Assembly: GCA_934418055.1 (NCBI GenBank)
Contig: CAKRWX010000180.1
Location: 1 to 5,468 of the forward strand
DNA length: 5,468 bases
Direction of reading: 5' to 3'
Source of the DNA: an uncultured Lachnospiraceae bacterium
GTDB lineage: Bacteria; Bacillota; Clostridia; Lachnospirales; Lachnospiraceae
Notes under the pieces: generated by a model
Seen by the model: only the letters and a program-made list of their open reading frames with translations
What the model was told of the DNA's origin: nothing
Database searches by the model: none
Program-made: the position numbers and the translations under genes
Part shown: positions 1-5,468 of the stretch, in pieces
How the letters are laid out: each line of letters starts with the position of its first letter
Numbering within the stretch: position 1 is the stretch's first letter

Positions 1-22
1 CAAATTTCGAATGTCCTGACAT
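1..22 (-). CDS. yebC: YebC/PmpR-family (TACO1-like) protein, N-terminal start only
   Basis: Only the first seven codons and one base are in the window; the rest lies beyond the left edge. Reading leftward from the ATG at 22-20 gives MSGHSKF. This is the near-invariant opening of the YebC family, whose members usually start M(S/A)GHSK(F/W) followed by a lysine-rich stretch. A good ribosome site, GAAGGAG (37-31), sits 8 bases before the ATG and fixes the start. YebC proteins are about 240 residues, cytosolic, described first as transcriptional regulators (PmpR type) and more recently as translation factors that help ribosomes through proline stretches. It has its own promoter and is separated from the transporter operon by a terminator, so it is probably an unrelated housekeeping gene. 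The call rests on seven residues plus the ribosome site. Confidence 0.75.
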
Positions 23-79
23 CTTTAACTCTCCTTCTTTTCTTCTACTTTCGTCCTTTGGGTTTAGCACATCTGTAAT

Positions 80-108
80 ATTTTAACACCAAACCATATG
101 GATGGCAA
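80..108 (-). promoter_or_regulatory. Sigma-A-type promoter for the yebC-family gene
   Basis: On the minus strand a -35 element TTGCCA (108-103) is followed by a 17-base spacer and a -10 element TAAAAT (85-80). Both match the housekeeping consensus at five of six positions. Transcription would start near position 73, giving a leader of about 50 bases before the ATG at 22. The site lies downstream of the operon terminator, as expected for an independent unit. Confidence 0.6.
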
Positions 109-116
109 GTATTTTC

Positions 117-166
117 CCGGACATCGCAACAAATTTCCTGGATCATCCCCTGGATATCCCAACAAA
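117..166. repeat. Imperfect direct repeats upstream of the yebC promoter
   Basis: Two 17-base units, 117-133 and 150-166, match at 14 of 17 positions (both have the form CNGGANATCNCAACAAA). A third partial unit with CTGGAT lies between them at 138-143. They sit just upstream of the yebC -35 element, so they could be a regulator-binding site or simply decayed intergenic sequence. No known repeat family is recognised. Confidence 0.35.
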
Positions 167-223
167 AAATACCACCGAACCACCATTGCGTCGATAAGCC
201 TGCTGATATTGTCAAAATAACAG

Positions 224-267
224 AAAAAAGAGCAGCTGCGTTTCTTCATTGAAAGCAGCTGCTCTTT
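224..267 (-). terminator. Rho-independent terminator of the transporter-SDR operon
   Basis: Arms at 227-239 and 255-267 form a perfect 13-bp stem (AAAGAGCAGCTGC and its complement). A further TTTC/GAAA pairing (241-244 with 251-254) closes a six-base loop. Read on the minus strand the stem runs into six T residues (229-224), the classical signature. It begins about 50 bases beyond the stop codon of the DHA2-type transporter. The plus-strand side lacks a comparable T run, so it acts mainly leftward. Confidence 0.9.
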
Positions 268-317
268 GAAGATTTCGAATGATATCGCCGTTGAAATCAT
301 CACATTTCGAAACAGGA

Positions 318-1856
318 TTAAGCTATTTTCTTGGAAGGTCGAACCATCAAGGAAAAGATCAGTGTGATCGCACAGAGAACGCCTAATACAAGGAAGGCAT
401 TTGTCATTGCACATGCGTAAGCATTATGCAGATTGTCCACAAACTGTGTAAACAACTGCTGCCCGTCCACAGTGAGTCCCTGAGAAGCAGTGGTAACTGC
501 GGTCGGATCGGTCAGTAAAGTGGTACCGAGATACTGCTGCAGCTGATCCGCAGGGATGAGCTTTTCCAGACCGGCGGGAACTACATGCTGCAATTTTGCA
601 GAGAAGGAAGTATTCAGCACCATGCCGACAACAGACAGACCGATCGTACCGCTCAAGGACTGCAGGAACTGAATTGCAGAGGTAGCTTCTCCAACAAGAC
701 CGGAAGGCAGTTCATTCTGCGCATGGAGAGTGTAAACCATCGAGTAAGTGGTTGTTCCAAGACCAGAGAGCAGGATGCCGATAATCAGCAGAACCATATC
801 GGCAGGAGTACTGGTAAAGCCAAGGATAAAGTTGGAGATTGCATAAACGATAGAGGTTGCAACCATAACGAGCTTGACACGTCCGGTTTTTCCGATATAA
901 GCACCGATGAAATAACCGAGAACCAACTGAACGGCAGATTTGGCAGCGGTTACAATGCCAGTTGTCATAGCAGTAGTTCCTACAAGTGCCTGACAGATCA
1001 TGGGCAGGTAAGAGCCAACAGCATACAGAGTCGGTCCGATCAAAACAACGCCCAAAATGACAAGGACAAATTCCCGGTTCCGGAACAGCTTCGGAGATAG
1101 TACCGGAACATCGCAGCGGTTGATGTGGCGAATGAACAGTACAAGAAACAGTACAAACAGAACCAGAGCGCCGATGACAGGTGTAGAGCTCCAGCTATAT
1201 TTCTGACCGCCCCAGGAGAAGAACATGACGATCGCAATTGTCAGGATTGACAGATAAAGGGTTCCGAGCCAATCCAGCTTGGCATCGCTTGTGGCAGGCT
1301 TTACCTGCGGCATTTTGAAAAGCAGGACAGCCAACACGATCAGAGTCAGCGGGATGGAGAGATAGAAGGTCATACGCCATCCGAGAACATTTCCGATCGC
1401 ACCACCGGCGAGAGGTGCCACAACGAATACGATACCGGTTAAAGTGCCGTAAAAGCCCATTGCTTTTGCACGGCCCTGTTCGTCAAGAGATTCACCAAAA
1501 TAAGCCAGTGCATTTCCGAGGATGCATCCTTTTCCGATACCCTGCAGACCACGCAAGATCACATGTAACATCATGTTGCCGGCCATTCCGGCCAGAACGG
1601 TAGAAACACCGTAAAGGATCACACCGGCTACAATCACGTATTTTCGCCCGCTCTTGTTGCCGATCATGGATGTAATCGGAAGTGCAAGGGTATTGCACAA
1701 AAATGTCAGTGTGTACATGAAAGCATACAGACTGGTATCACCAAGATCGGATACAATAGCGGGACCGACAATGGAGCTCATTGCATCGATGAACATTACT
1801 TCTAACAGCCCTAAAAACAGAGCAGCCAGAGTCCATTTTTTATTTGTGTCTGTCAT
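318..1856 (-). CDS. MFS transporter, DHA2 (EmrB/QacA-like) 14-helix drug/metabolite:H+ antiporter
   Basis: This is a 512-residue inner-membrane protein of the length and layout of DHA2 exporters, with about 14 hydrophobic segments. Helix 1 carries the acidic residue typical of the family (FIDAMSSIVGPAI, about 22-34, where QacA-type proteins have LDxTIVNVALP). Motif A is GNKSGRK (about 66-72), in which the usual D is replaced by K. A motif C-like segment, APLAGG, lies near 147-152 and is followed by GWRMTFYLSIPL, as in other antiporters. A long extracytoplasmic loop (about 415-480) lies between the last two helices. The family expels lipophilic or amphipathic compounds in exchange for protons. 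It is the last gene of the operon: its ATG lies 12 bases after the SDR stop, with SD AAGGAGG (1870-1864) at 7-base spacing. Family is clear; substrate unknown. Export of the SDR product is inferred from context. Confidence 0.88.
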   Translation of the reverse strand: MTDTNKKWTLAALFLGLLEVMFIDAMSSIVGPAIVSDLGDTSLYAFMYTLTFLCNTLALPITSMIGNKSGRKYVIVAGVILYGVSTVLAGMAGNMMLHVILRGLQGIGKGCILGNALAYFGESLDEQGRAKAMGFYGTLTGIVFVVAPLAGGAIGNVLGWRMTFYLSIPLTLIVLAVLLFKMPQVKPATSDAKLDWLGTLYLSILTIAIVMFFSWGGQKYSWSSTPVIGALVLFVLFLVLFIRHINRCDVPVLSPKLFRNREFVLVILGVVLIGPTLYAVGSYLPMICQALVGTTAMTTGIVTAAKSAVQLVLGYFIGAYIGKTGRVKLVMVATSIVYAISNFILGFTSTPADMVLLIIGILLSGLGTTTYSMVYTLHAQNELPSGLVGEATSAIQFLQSLSGTIGLSVVGMVLNTSFSAKLQHVVPAGLEKLIPADQLQQYLGTTLLTDPTAVTTASQGLTVDGQQLFTQFVDNLHNAYACAMTNAFLVLGVLCAITLIFSLMVRPSKKIA

Positions 1857-1871
1857 AACCTTTCCTCCTTA
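1857..1871 (-). promoter_or_regulatory. Ribosome binding site overlapping the SDR stop codon
   Basis: Read on the minus strand, the SDR stop TAA (1871-1869) runs directly into GGAGG, so the Shine-Dalgarno AAGGAGG uses the last two bases of the stop. The exporter ATG follows seven bases later. This tight junction suggests translational coupling, keeping the amounts of dehydrogenase and exporter linked. Confidence 0.75.
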
Positions 1872-2645
1872 CAGCTCCAGTTCCAAAACATCTTTGAAAC
1901 GTTCGCCACCGTCGATGGTCAGGTCAGCACCGGTCGTATATTTAGATTCATCGCTGGCAAGATACAGAACACCGTATGCGATATCATTCGGCTCCCCGAT
2001 ATGTCCAAGGCAGGTCTTATCTTCACAGGATTTCAGAACCTTCGGATAATCGCAGATGATCTTTGTCATAGGAGTTACGATCGTGCCGGGGATAATGGTA
2101 TTGACACGGATGTTATCTTTGCCAAGCTCTACGGAAGCGGCACGGGTCAGAGAGACTACAGCGCCTTTTGTCAGGCTGTAGGCGTTAAATTCTACACCGA
2201 CAACAGCGGCCAGAGAGGATACATTGACGATAGAGCCGCGCTTTGCCTTTTTCATGACAGGTGCGACTGCTTTGATTCCGGCAAAAGGTCCCCAGGCATT
2301 GATTGACATGATCTTATCAAAATCCTCTTTGCTGGTATTATCATAAATAATACCTTTGGAGCCAACACCGGCATTGTTGACTAGGATATCAACTGTACCG
2401 AAGGTATCGACAGCCTGTTTTACGACAGCATTCCAGTTCTCTTCATCTGCGACATTCAGTCGTGCGGCAATGGCTGAGCCGGGAAATTCTTCATTGATCT
2501 TTGCAACGGTCTTTTCCAGTTCCTCCACAGCCATGTCAGCGGCAATGACTTTGGCACCTTCACGGGCGAACAGGTATGCTTCTGCAGCCCCCTGTCCCAT
2601 AGCGGCACCGGTGATAATAGCAACTTTTTGATCCAAGCGTTTCAT
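1869..2645 (-). CDS. Classical short-chain dehydrogenase/reductase (SDR), possible hydroxysteroid dehydrogenase-like
   Basis: This 258-residue cytosolic NAD(P)-dependent oxidoreductase has normal classical-SDR length. Visible motifs are the glycine-rich TGAAMGQG at 12-19, NNAG at 90-93, catalytic N116, S143, Y156 and K160 (YSLTK), PG at 186-187, and a C-terminal TGADLTIDGG. D37 at the end of beta strand 2 (AADM) favours NAD(H) over NADP(H). After PG comes TPMT, also present in Streptomyces 3-alpha/20-beta-hydroxysteroid dehydrogenase as I recall it. The stretch with NW..VV, MK..A..GSIVNVSS and VELG also looks like that enzyme, but no alignment was run. The lid (about 188-213) holds three cysteines (C198, C207, C212). 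The start is fixed by AAGGAG (2660-2655), 9 bases upstream. It sits between two transporters, 27 bases after the GPH gene. A secondary alcohol/ketone substrate is safe; a steroid or bile acid is hypothesis; a sugar alcohol or uronate is possible. Confidence 0.9.
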   Translation of the reverse strand: MKRLDQKVAIITGAAMGQGAAEAYLFAREGAKVIAADMAVEELEKTVAKINEEFPGSAIAARLNVADEENWNAVVKQAVDTFGTVDILVNNAGVGSKGIIYDNTSKEDFDKIMSINAWGPFAGIKAVAPVMKKAKRGSIVNVSSLAAVVGVEFNAYSLTKGAVVSLTRAASVELGKDNIRVNTIIPGTIVTPMTKIICDYPKVLKSCEDKTCLGHIGEPNDIAYGVLYLASDESKYTTGADLTIDGGERFKDVLELEL

Positions 2646-2672
2646 AGTAATACACTCCTTAAAAATATTTTT

Positions 2673-4049
2673 TTATTTATTAAGCTGGCTGTCGGAGATG
2701 TGAAGCTTTTGAAGAATCTGCTCACAGGTTCGATAGTCCAGCTTATAAGCAAGAAACAGAATGCCGATCAGGATTGCACTGACTCCGGATACGACAAACA
2801 TAATAATATTGATCGCAGACAACGTTGCAGCAGACTGTGTGCCGTTTGGATTGTACTGCAAAATACCAAGTACAAAGGCAGTCAGAGATGTACCGATCGC
2901 CATACCTATTTTGTTAAAGAAAGAGGTAACAGCGGTAATCAGTCCCTCGGTGCGTACACCACTCTTTAACATGCCATATTCTACGGTGTCCGGGATGACA
3001 GCATAGGATATGGCAAAGCCGGATCCATGACAGAGATTGGACAGTACAACCAGGAGCCAAAAAAGAGCAGGGGAAGATACAGGTGTTACGGTCGCATTCA
3101 GCAAAGAAAAAATACCGTAGCAAATAAAGCTGAGACTGAGTGCGCGTCCTTTTCCTTTTAAAAGGTCGGATAATTTCGGTGACAGCATAGAGCCGCATGC
3201 CATGGAACCCTGCATCACGAGAGTGAAAATAGCGAGCATACCATAATTTCCAACATTATATTTGAAGTAATAAGCCATAACTGCCATCTTGCCGTAAACG
3301 ATCATTCCGACAAGAAAGTGAACGAGAGTTGCAAGGAGCAGGGACTTGTTCTGAAGAATTGCAGAAATCTGTTTTCGAACCGGCAGGTGATTCTGTTTTG
3401 CTTCCGGCAGGATCCGTTCGGTTGTCGTGCGGTATGTAATCAGATAACAGGCACAGGCGATAAGGCCAAGCAGAACTGCAACGGTGAAAAACCCCTGTCC
3501 GGGACAAAATGTATGATCGAGAGCCGGAACAAGATAAATTCCGATCTGTGCGACCAGCATTGCACCAAGTGTGGAAAATGTGAGCCGCAATCCTGCCAGA
3601 GAGCCTCGCTCATGGGAGTCCAGTGTCATAGTCGCAGAAAGTGCCGTGTAAGGGATATTGACTGCCGTATAAGCAAGAACCATCAGGCTGTAGGTCAGAT
3701 AGGCATAGAGCAATTTCCAATGCTGCTGTAATCCGACCGGGTTATAAAAAACGAGAGCAGTACATATTGCCAGAGGCAATGCACCATACAAAAGCCACGG
3801 ACGGTATCTGCCACGTTTACTGTTTGTCCGGTCACTCAGGCTGCCAATCAGAGGATCATTGATCGCGTCCCAAAAGCGGGTGACAAGAAATAAAGTCGCA
3901 ACTGCTGTTGCAGGCAGTGCCATGACATCTGTGTAATACAGCATCAGAAAACTGGTGACAAAGCTCCAGCTGAAAGCATTTCCAACATCTCCCATGGCAT
4001 AGCCGACTTTTTCCCGCATGGACAGCCGTGCTGTTGATTGTGATCTCAT
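2673..4049 (-). CDS. GPH-family (MelB-like) cation-coupled symporter
   Basis: This 458-residue membrane protein has about 12 helices and belongs to the glycoside-pentoside-hexuronide:cation symporter family. Signatures are YYTDV (38-42), RFWDAINDPLIG (58-69), SDRTNSKRGRYRPW (72-85) and NIPYTAL (131-137) followed by MTLDSHERGSL. Against Salmonella MelB the offset is six residues early on: the cation-site residues D55, N58, D59 and T121 correspond to D61, N64, D65 and T128, all kept. The sugar-contact residues D19, D124 and W128 correspond to A25, N131 and T135. It therefore probably still uses Na+ or H+ but binds something other than an alpha-galactoside. The N-terminus (SMREKVGYAMGD) matches the family opening; the ATG at 4049 has a purine-rich SD (AAGGGGGAG) about 6 bases upstream. 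It is the first gene of the operon, divergent from the LysR gene. Uptake of the SDR substrate is inferred. Confidence 0.9.
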   Translation of the reverse strand: MRSQSTARLSMREKVGYAMGDVGNAFSWSFVTSFLMLYYTDVMALPATAVATLFLVTRFWDAINDPLIGSLSDRTNSKRGRYRPWLLYGALPLAICTALVFYNPVGLQQHWKLLYAYLTYSLMVLAYTAVNIPYTALSATMTLDSHERGSLAGLRLTFSTLGAMLVAQIGIYLVPALDHTFCPGQGFFTVAVLLGLIACACYLITYRTTTERILPEAKQNHLPVRKQISAILQNKSLLLATLVHFLVGMIVYGKMAVMAYYFKYNVGNYGMLAIFTLVMQGSMACGSMLSPKLSDLLKGKGRALSLSFICYGIFSLLNATVTPVSSPALFWLLVVLSNLCHGSGFAISYAVIPDTVEYGMLKSGVRTEGLITAVTSFFNKIGMAIGTSLTAFVLGILQYNPNGTQSAATLSAINIIMFVVSGVSAILIGILFLAYKLDYRTCEQILQKLHISDSQLNK

Positions 4050-4084
4050 GCCGAGCTCCCCCTTTCAATATGTTTGATAAACTA

Positions 4085-4113
4085 ATAACAAGATGGTAAT
4101 CCAAAAGTGGAAA
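4085..4113 (-). promoter_or_regulatory. Candidate promoter of the symporter-SDR-exporter operon
   Basis: On the minus strand TTTCCA (4113-4108), a 17-base spacer and TGTTAT (4090-4085) form a weak sigma-A-like pair, four of six matches in each box. Transcription would start near 4078, about 29 bases before the ATG. A weak promoter would fit a LysR-activated operon. Other AT-rich pairs in this region are nearly as good, so the assignment is tentative. Confidence 0.3.
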
Positions 4114-4162
4114 AAAGGGAAATACCCGTTTTTAATGCGAATGAAAAAACAATAAAGAATAC

Positions 4163-4183
4163 TTATGATTGCTATTTTCATAA
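4163..4183. promoter_or_regulatory. Dyad, candidate LysR-type operator
   Basis: TTATGA (4163-4168) and TCATAA (4178-4183) are perfect inverted half-sites separated by nine bases, in the divergent intergenic region. Size and symmetry fit LysR-type binding sites, whose core is T-N11-A with short inverted arms. It lies just upstream of the proposed lysR -35 box, where autorepression plus activation of the divergent operon is common. AT-rich sequence produces such dyads by chance, hence modest confidence. Confidence 0.45.
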
Positions 4184-4190
4184 CAAAATA

Positions 4191-4219
4191 TTGAAGAGAA
4201 AAACGATTTCGGGTATAAC
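4191..4219 (+). promoter_or_regulatory. Promoter of the LysR-type regulator gene
   Basis: TTGAAG (4191-4196), a 17-base spacer and TATAAC (4214-4219) match the sigma-A consensus at four and five of six positions. Transcription would begin near 4226, leaving a leader of roughly 39 bases. The -35 box starts 7 bases beyond the dyad at 4163-4183, so a regulator bound there could affect lysR itself. Confidence 0.55.
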
Positions 4220-4264
4220 TGTAGATAACAGAGAAGGCAGGAAAACATCAGAACGGAGAAAGCT

Positions 4265-5149
4265 ATGACCTTATTGCAGTTGCAGTATTTTGAAGCAGTA
4301 TATCAAACGAAAAATATGACACGGGCGGCAGAACAGCTATTTGTATCGCAACCGTCGGTCTCGAATGCGATCCGGGAACTGGAAAATGAACTGGAAGTTC
4401 AGCTGTTTCTGCGGACAAATCCGCTGCAGCCGACGAAAGCCGGAGAACAGCTGGCAGCGATGACAGAGCCGTTGCTACATGATTTTGAACATTTGCGATA
4501 TGAAATGAGAAAGATTGGAAGCGAACATTCCCCACTTCGTATCGGCATTTCGACAATTGCGAAGCAGCTGCTGCAAAATGAAAACAAAGGCGAACTGGAG
4601 GCGTTTACAAAAAAAACCGGATATCTGGGATTTTTCGGAAACGATTATCTGGTTCGCTGCATTCAGGAAAATCGGTTAGATCTGGCGGTATTGATCACGG
4701 TAGACTTGTCAGAACTGGACGAGTTTCATACGCATGAGATCGCGGCGTTGAACGTGCGGTTATACACGAACGGAGATGGTTATGTTGGAAAAATAGAAGC
4801 GATTGAGCCACACGAGATCGCGGCAATTCCAATGGCTGTGTTTACGGAATATCCAATGCTTCATACAGAATATGATAGCACAGTCTCAAAATCATTGCTT
4901 GGATGCAGTTATTCGGAGAATATTAAATTTTTCTCTACCAGCCTGATGGATATTGAGCAGGCAATTGAGGAAGGTAGTGTTTCCTGTGTCCTGTTGCAGG
5001 GACTTCTGCGGGATAATGAACATATTATATCCATTCCAATTGAGACGGATAAAAATGTACATGTATCCGTGATCTGGAAAAAGGATCATTACCTGCATCC
5101 GGACGAGATTGCATTTATACAACAGCTGGAAAAGATCTTTCATCCATGA
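4265..5149 (+). CDS. LysR-type transcriptional regulator
   Basis: This 294-residue cytosolic DNA-binding protein has the usual LysR length. The N-terminal winged helix-turn-helix (about 1-60) is typical: LQLQYFEAV, then MTRAAEQLFVSQPSVSNAI with the recognition helix, then LENELEVQLFLR and PTKAGEQL. The HTH is followed by a linker helix. The effector-binding domain begins near residue 90 (SPLRIGIST) and runs to the end; it is divergent and gives no hint of ligand. The ATG has GGAG six bases upstream (4255-4258). The gene diverges from the symporter-SDR-exporter operon, and LysR proteins commonly control the adjacent divergent operon in response to its substrate, so that is its likely job, together with autoregulation. 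No clear terminator follows the stop; group II intron-derived sequence begins within about 10 bases of it. Family assignment is firm; target and ligand are inferred. Confidence 0.93.
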   Translation: MTLLQLQYFEAVYQTKNMTRAAEQLFVSQPSVSNAIRELENELEVQLFLRTNPLQPTKAGEQLAAMTEPLLHDFEHLRYEMRKIGSEHSPLRIGISTIAKQLLQNENKGELEAFTKKTGYLGFFGNDYLVRCIQENRLDLAVLITVDLSELDEFHTHEIAALNVRLYTNGDGYVGKIEAIEPHEIAAIPMAVFTEYPMLHTEYDSTVSKSLLGCSYSENIKFFSTSLMDIEQAIEEGSVSCVLLQGLLRDNEHIISIPIETDKNVHVSVIWKKDHYLHPDEIAFIQQLEKIFHP

Positions 5150-5155
5150 TATGAG

Positions 5156-5439
5156 AACAAAACAGCGTAATGGTGGCTACATCACTTGCTGTACTTATGG
5201 CTACAAGGTTTCTCCTTTTGGACTTCGCTGCTCTAAGCCAGCTCATCCACCATGTACGCCTTATATCAGATTTCTGTCCGTCAAGCTACGATTTCGCTAT
5301 CCCTTCCTCCCGCCTATACCTCACGATATAAACCTTGGGAGTCGCTTTGGAGTTCGTCGGCAACTACGCCTCTTGTGGACTTTCACCACAGACTGACGGC
5401 ATGTCCGTCATACTTAGAAACGTGCGCCGCTAGGCGCAC
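5156..5439 (-). mobile_element. Group II intron 5' fragment (domain I only), 3'-truncated
   Basis: Read on the minus strand, the sequence starts GTGCG (5439-5435), the group II intron 5' consensus, and continues with hallmarks of bacterial domain I: GGTGAAAGTCCAC (5387-5375), a GAGGCGTAGTTGCC-like stretch, GTGAGGTAT, then GACGGACAGAAATC, ATATAAGGCGTA, TGGATGAGCTGGC and CGAAGTCC. These occur in this order in complete bacterial introns as I remember them. The left limit is uncertain by about 20 bases: recognisable intron sequence fades near the lysR stop. No maturase/reverse transcriptase coding sequence, no domain V and no domain VI are present, so the copy cannot splice or move by itself. The remaining 29 bases to the right edge (5440-5468) should be the 5' exon, oriented leftward. 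Nothing in 5150-5468 looks protein-coding. It could also be an intron scar left after a deletion. Confidence 0.75.
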
Positions 5440-5468
5440 TCTACATAAAGAAACCGGGAGGATTGCCC

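Noticed and set aside
4..311. ATTTCGAA repeated at 4-11, 272-279 and 304-311
   Set aside because: Three short AT-rich copies, one inside the yebC coding start; spacing is irregular and chance is likely.
64..414. Leftward 116-residue open frame over the terminator
   Set aside because: It starts inside the exporter gene in another frame and crosses the strong terminator hairpin; no ribosome site and no family resemblance.
585..1100. Rightward 171-residue open frame
   Set aside because: It lies entirely antisense within the DHA2 exporter; its polar, Asn/Gln/Arg-rich composition is what reverse reading of a membrane protein gives.
1654..2049. Rightward 131-residue open frame spanning the SDR-exporter junction
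   Set aside because: Antisense to two well-supported genes, without a ribosome site or recognisable motif.
2661..2672. Palindrome AAAAATATTTTT between symporter and SDR genes
   Set aside because: Pure A/T, too weak to be a terminator and expected by chance in this 27-base gap.
3318..3731. Rightward 137-residue open frame
   Set aside because: Antisense shadow of the GPH symporter; no coding signals of its own.
1869..4049. Bile-acid bai operon or desmolase (des) cluster
   Set aside because: None of the other bai or des enzymes is present, and the SDR does not look like BaiA as I recall it; only a general HSDH-like hypothesis is kept.
5109..5396. Rightward 95-residue open frame at the right end
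   Set aside because: It overlaps the lysR 3' end out of frame and then reads antisense through the group II intron fragment.
5156..5439. Riboswitch or other structured regulatory RNA
   Set aside because: The ordered minus-strand motifs fit group II intron domain I better, and no gene lies downstream in the orientation a riboswitch would need.

Overview
The window looks like chromosomal DNA from a gut-type Clostridia (Lachnospiraceae-like Bacillota). The evidence is moderate GC, strong AGGAGG-type ribosome binding sites, densely packed genes on one strand, and a YebC start (MSGHSKF) typical of low-GC Gram-positives. The organism is inferred from style, not from a marker gene.

Layout from left to right. 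Positions 1-22 hold the first codons of a leftward yebC-family gene, with its own ribosome site and a good promoter at 80-108. A strong leftward intrinsic terminator (224-267) closes the next operon. That operon is three leftward genes transcribed from right to left: a GPH/MelB-type cation symporter (4049-2673), a classical short-chain dehydrogenase/reductase (2645-1869) and a 14-helix DHA2/EmrB-type MFS exporter (1856-318). A 215-bp divergent intergenic region (4050-4264) carries promoter-like elements and a dyad. It separates the operon from a rightward LysR-type regulator (4265-5149). From about 5156 to 5439, on the minus strand, lies the 5' part of a group II intron (domain I only, no reverse transcriptase ORF, no domain V), with 29 bases of its upstream exon at the right edge.

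How the genes may work together: a LysR regulator diverging from symporter, single-step oxidoreductase and drug-type exporter reads as a small inducible take-up, oxidise/reduce, expel module. The symporter keeps the MelB cation-site residues but lacks the MelB sugar-binding ones. The SDR has full catalytic residues and an NAD(H)-type acidic residue. By eye its substrate-side features resemble 3-alpha/20-beta-hydroxysteroid dehydrogenase-like SDRs. The substrate cannot be read from sequence: a steroid or bile acid is an attractive hypothesis, and a polyol or uronate is the main alternative. No CRISPR array, tRNA, rRNA or prophage gene was seen.
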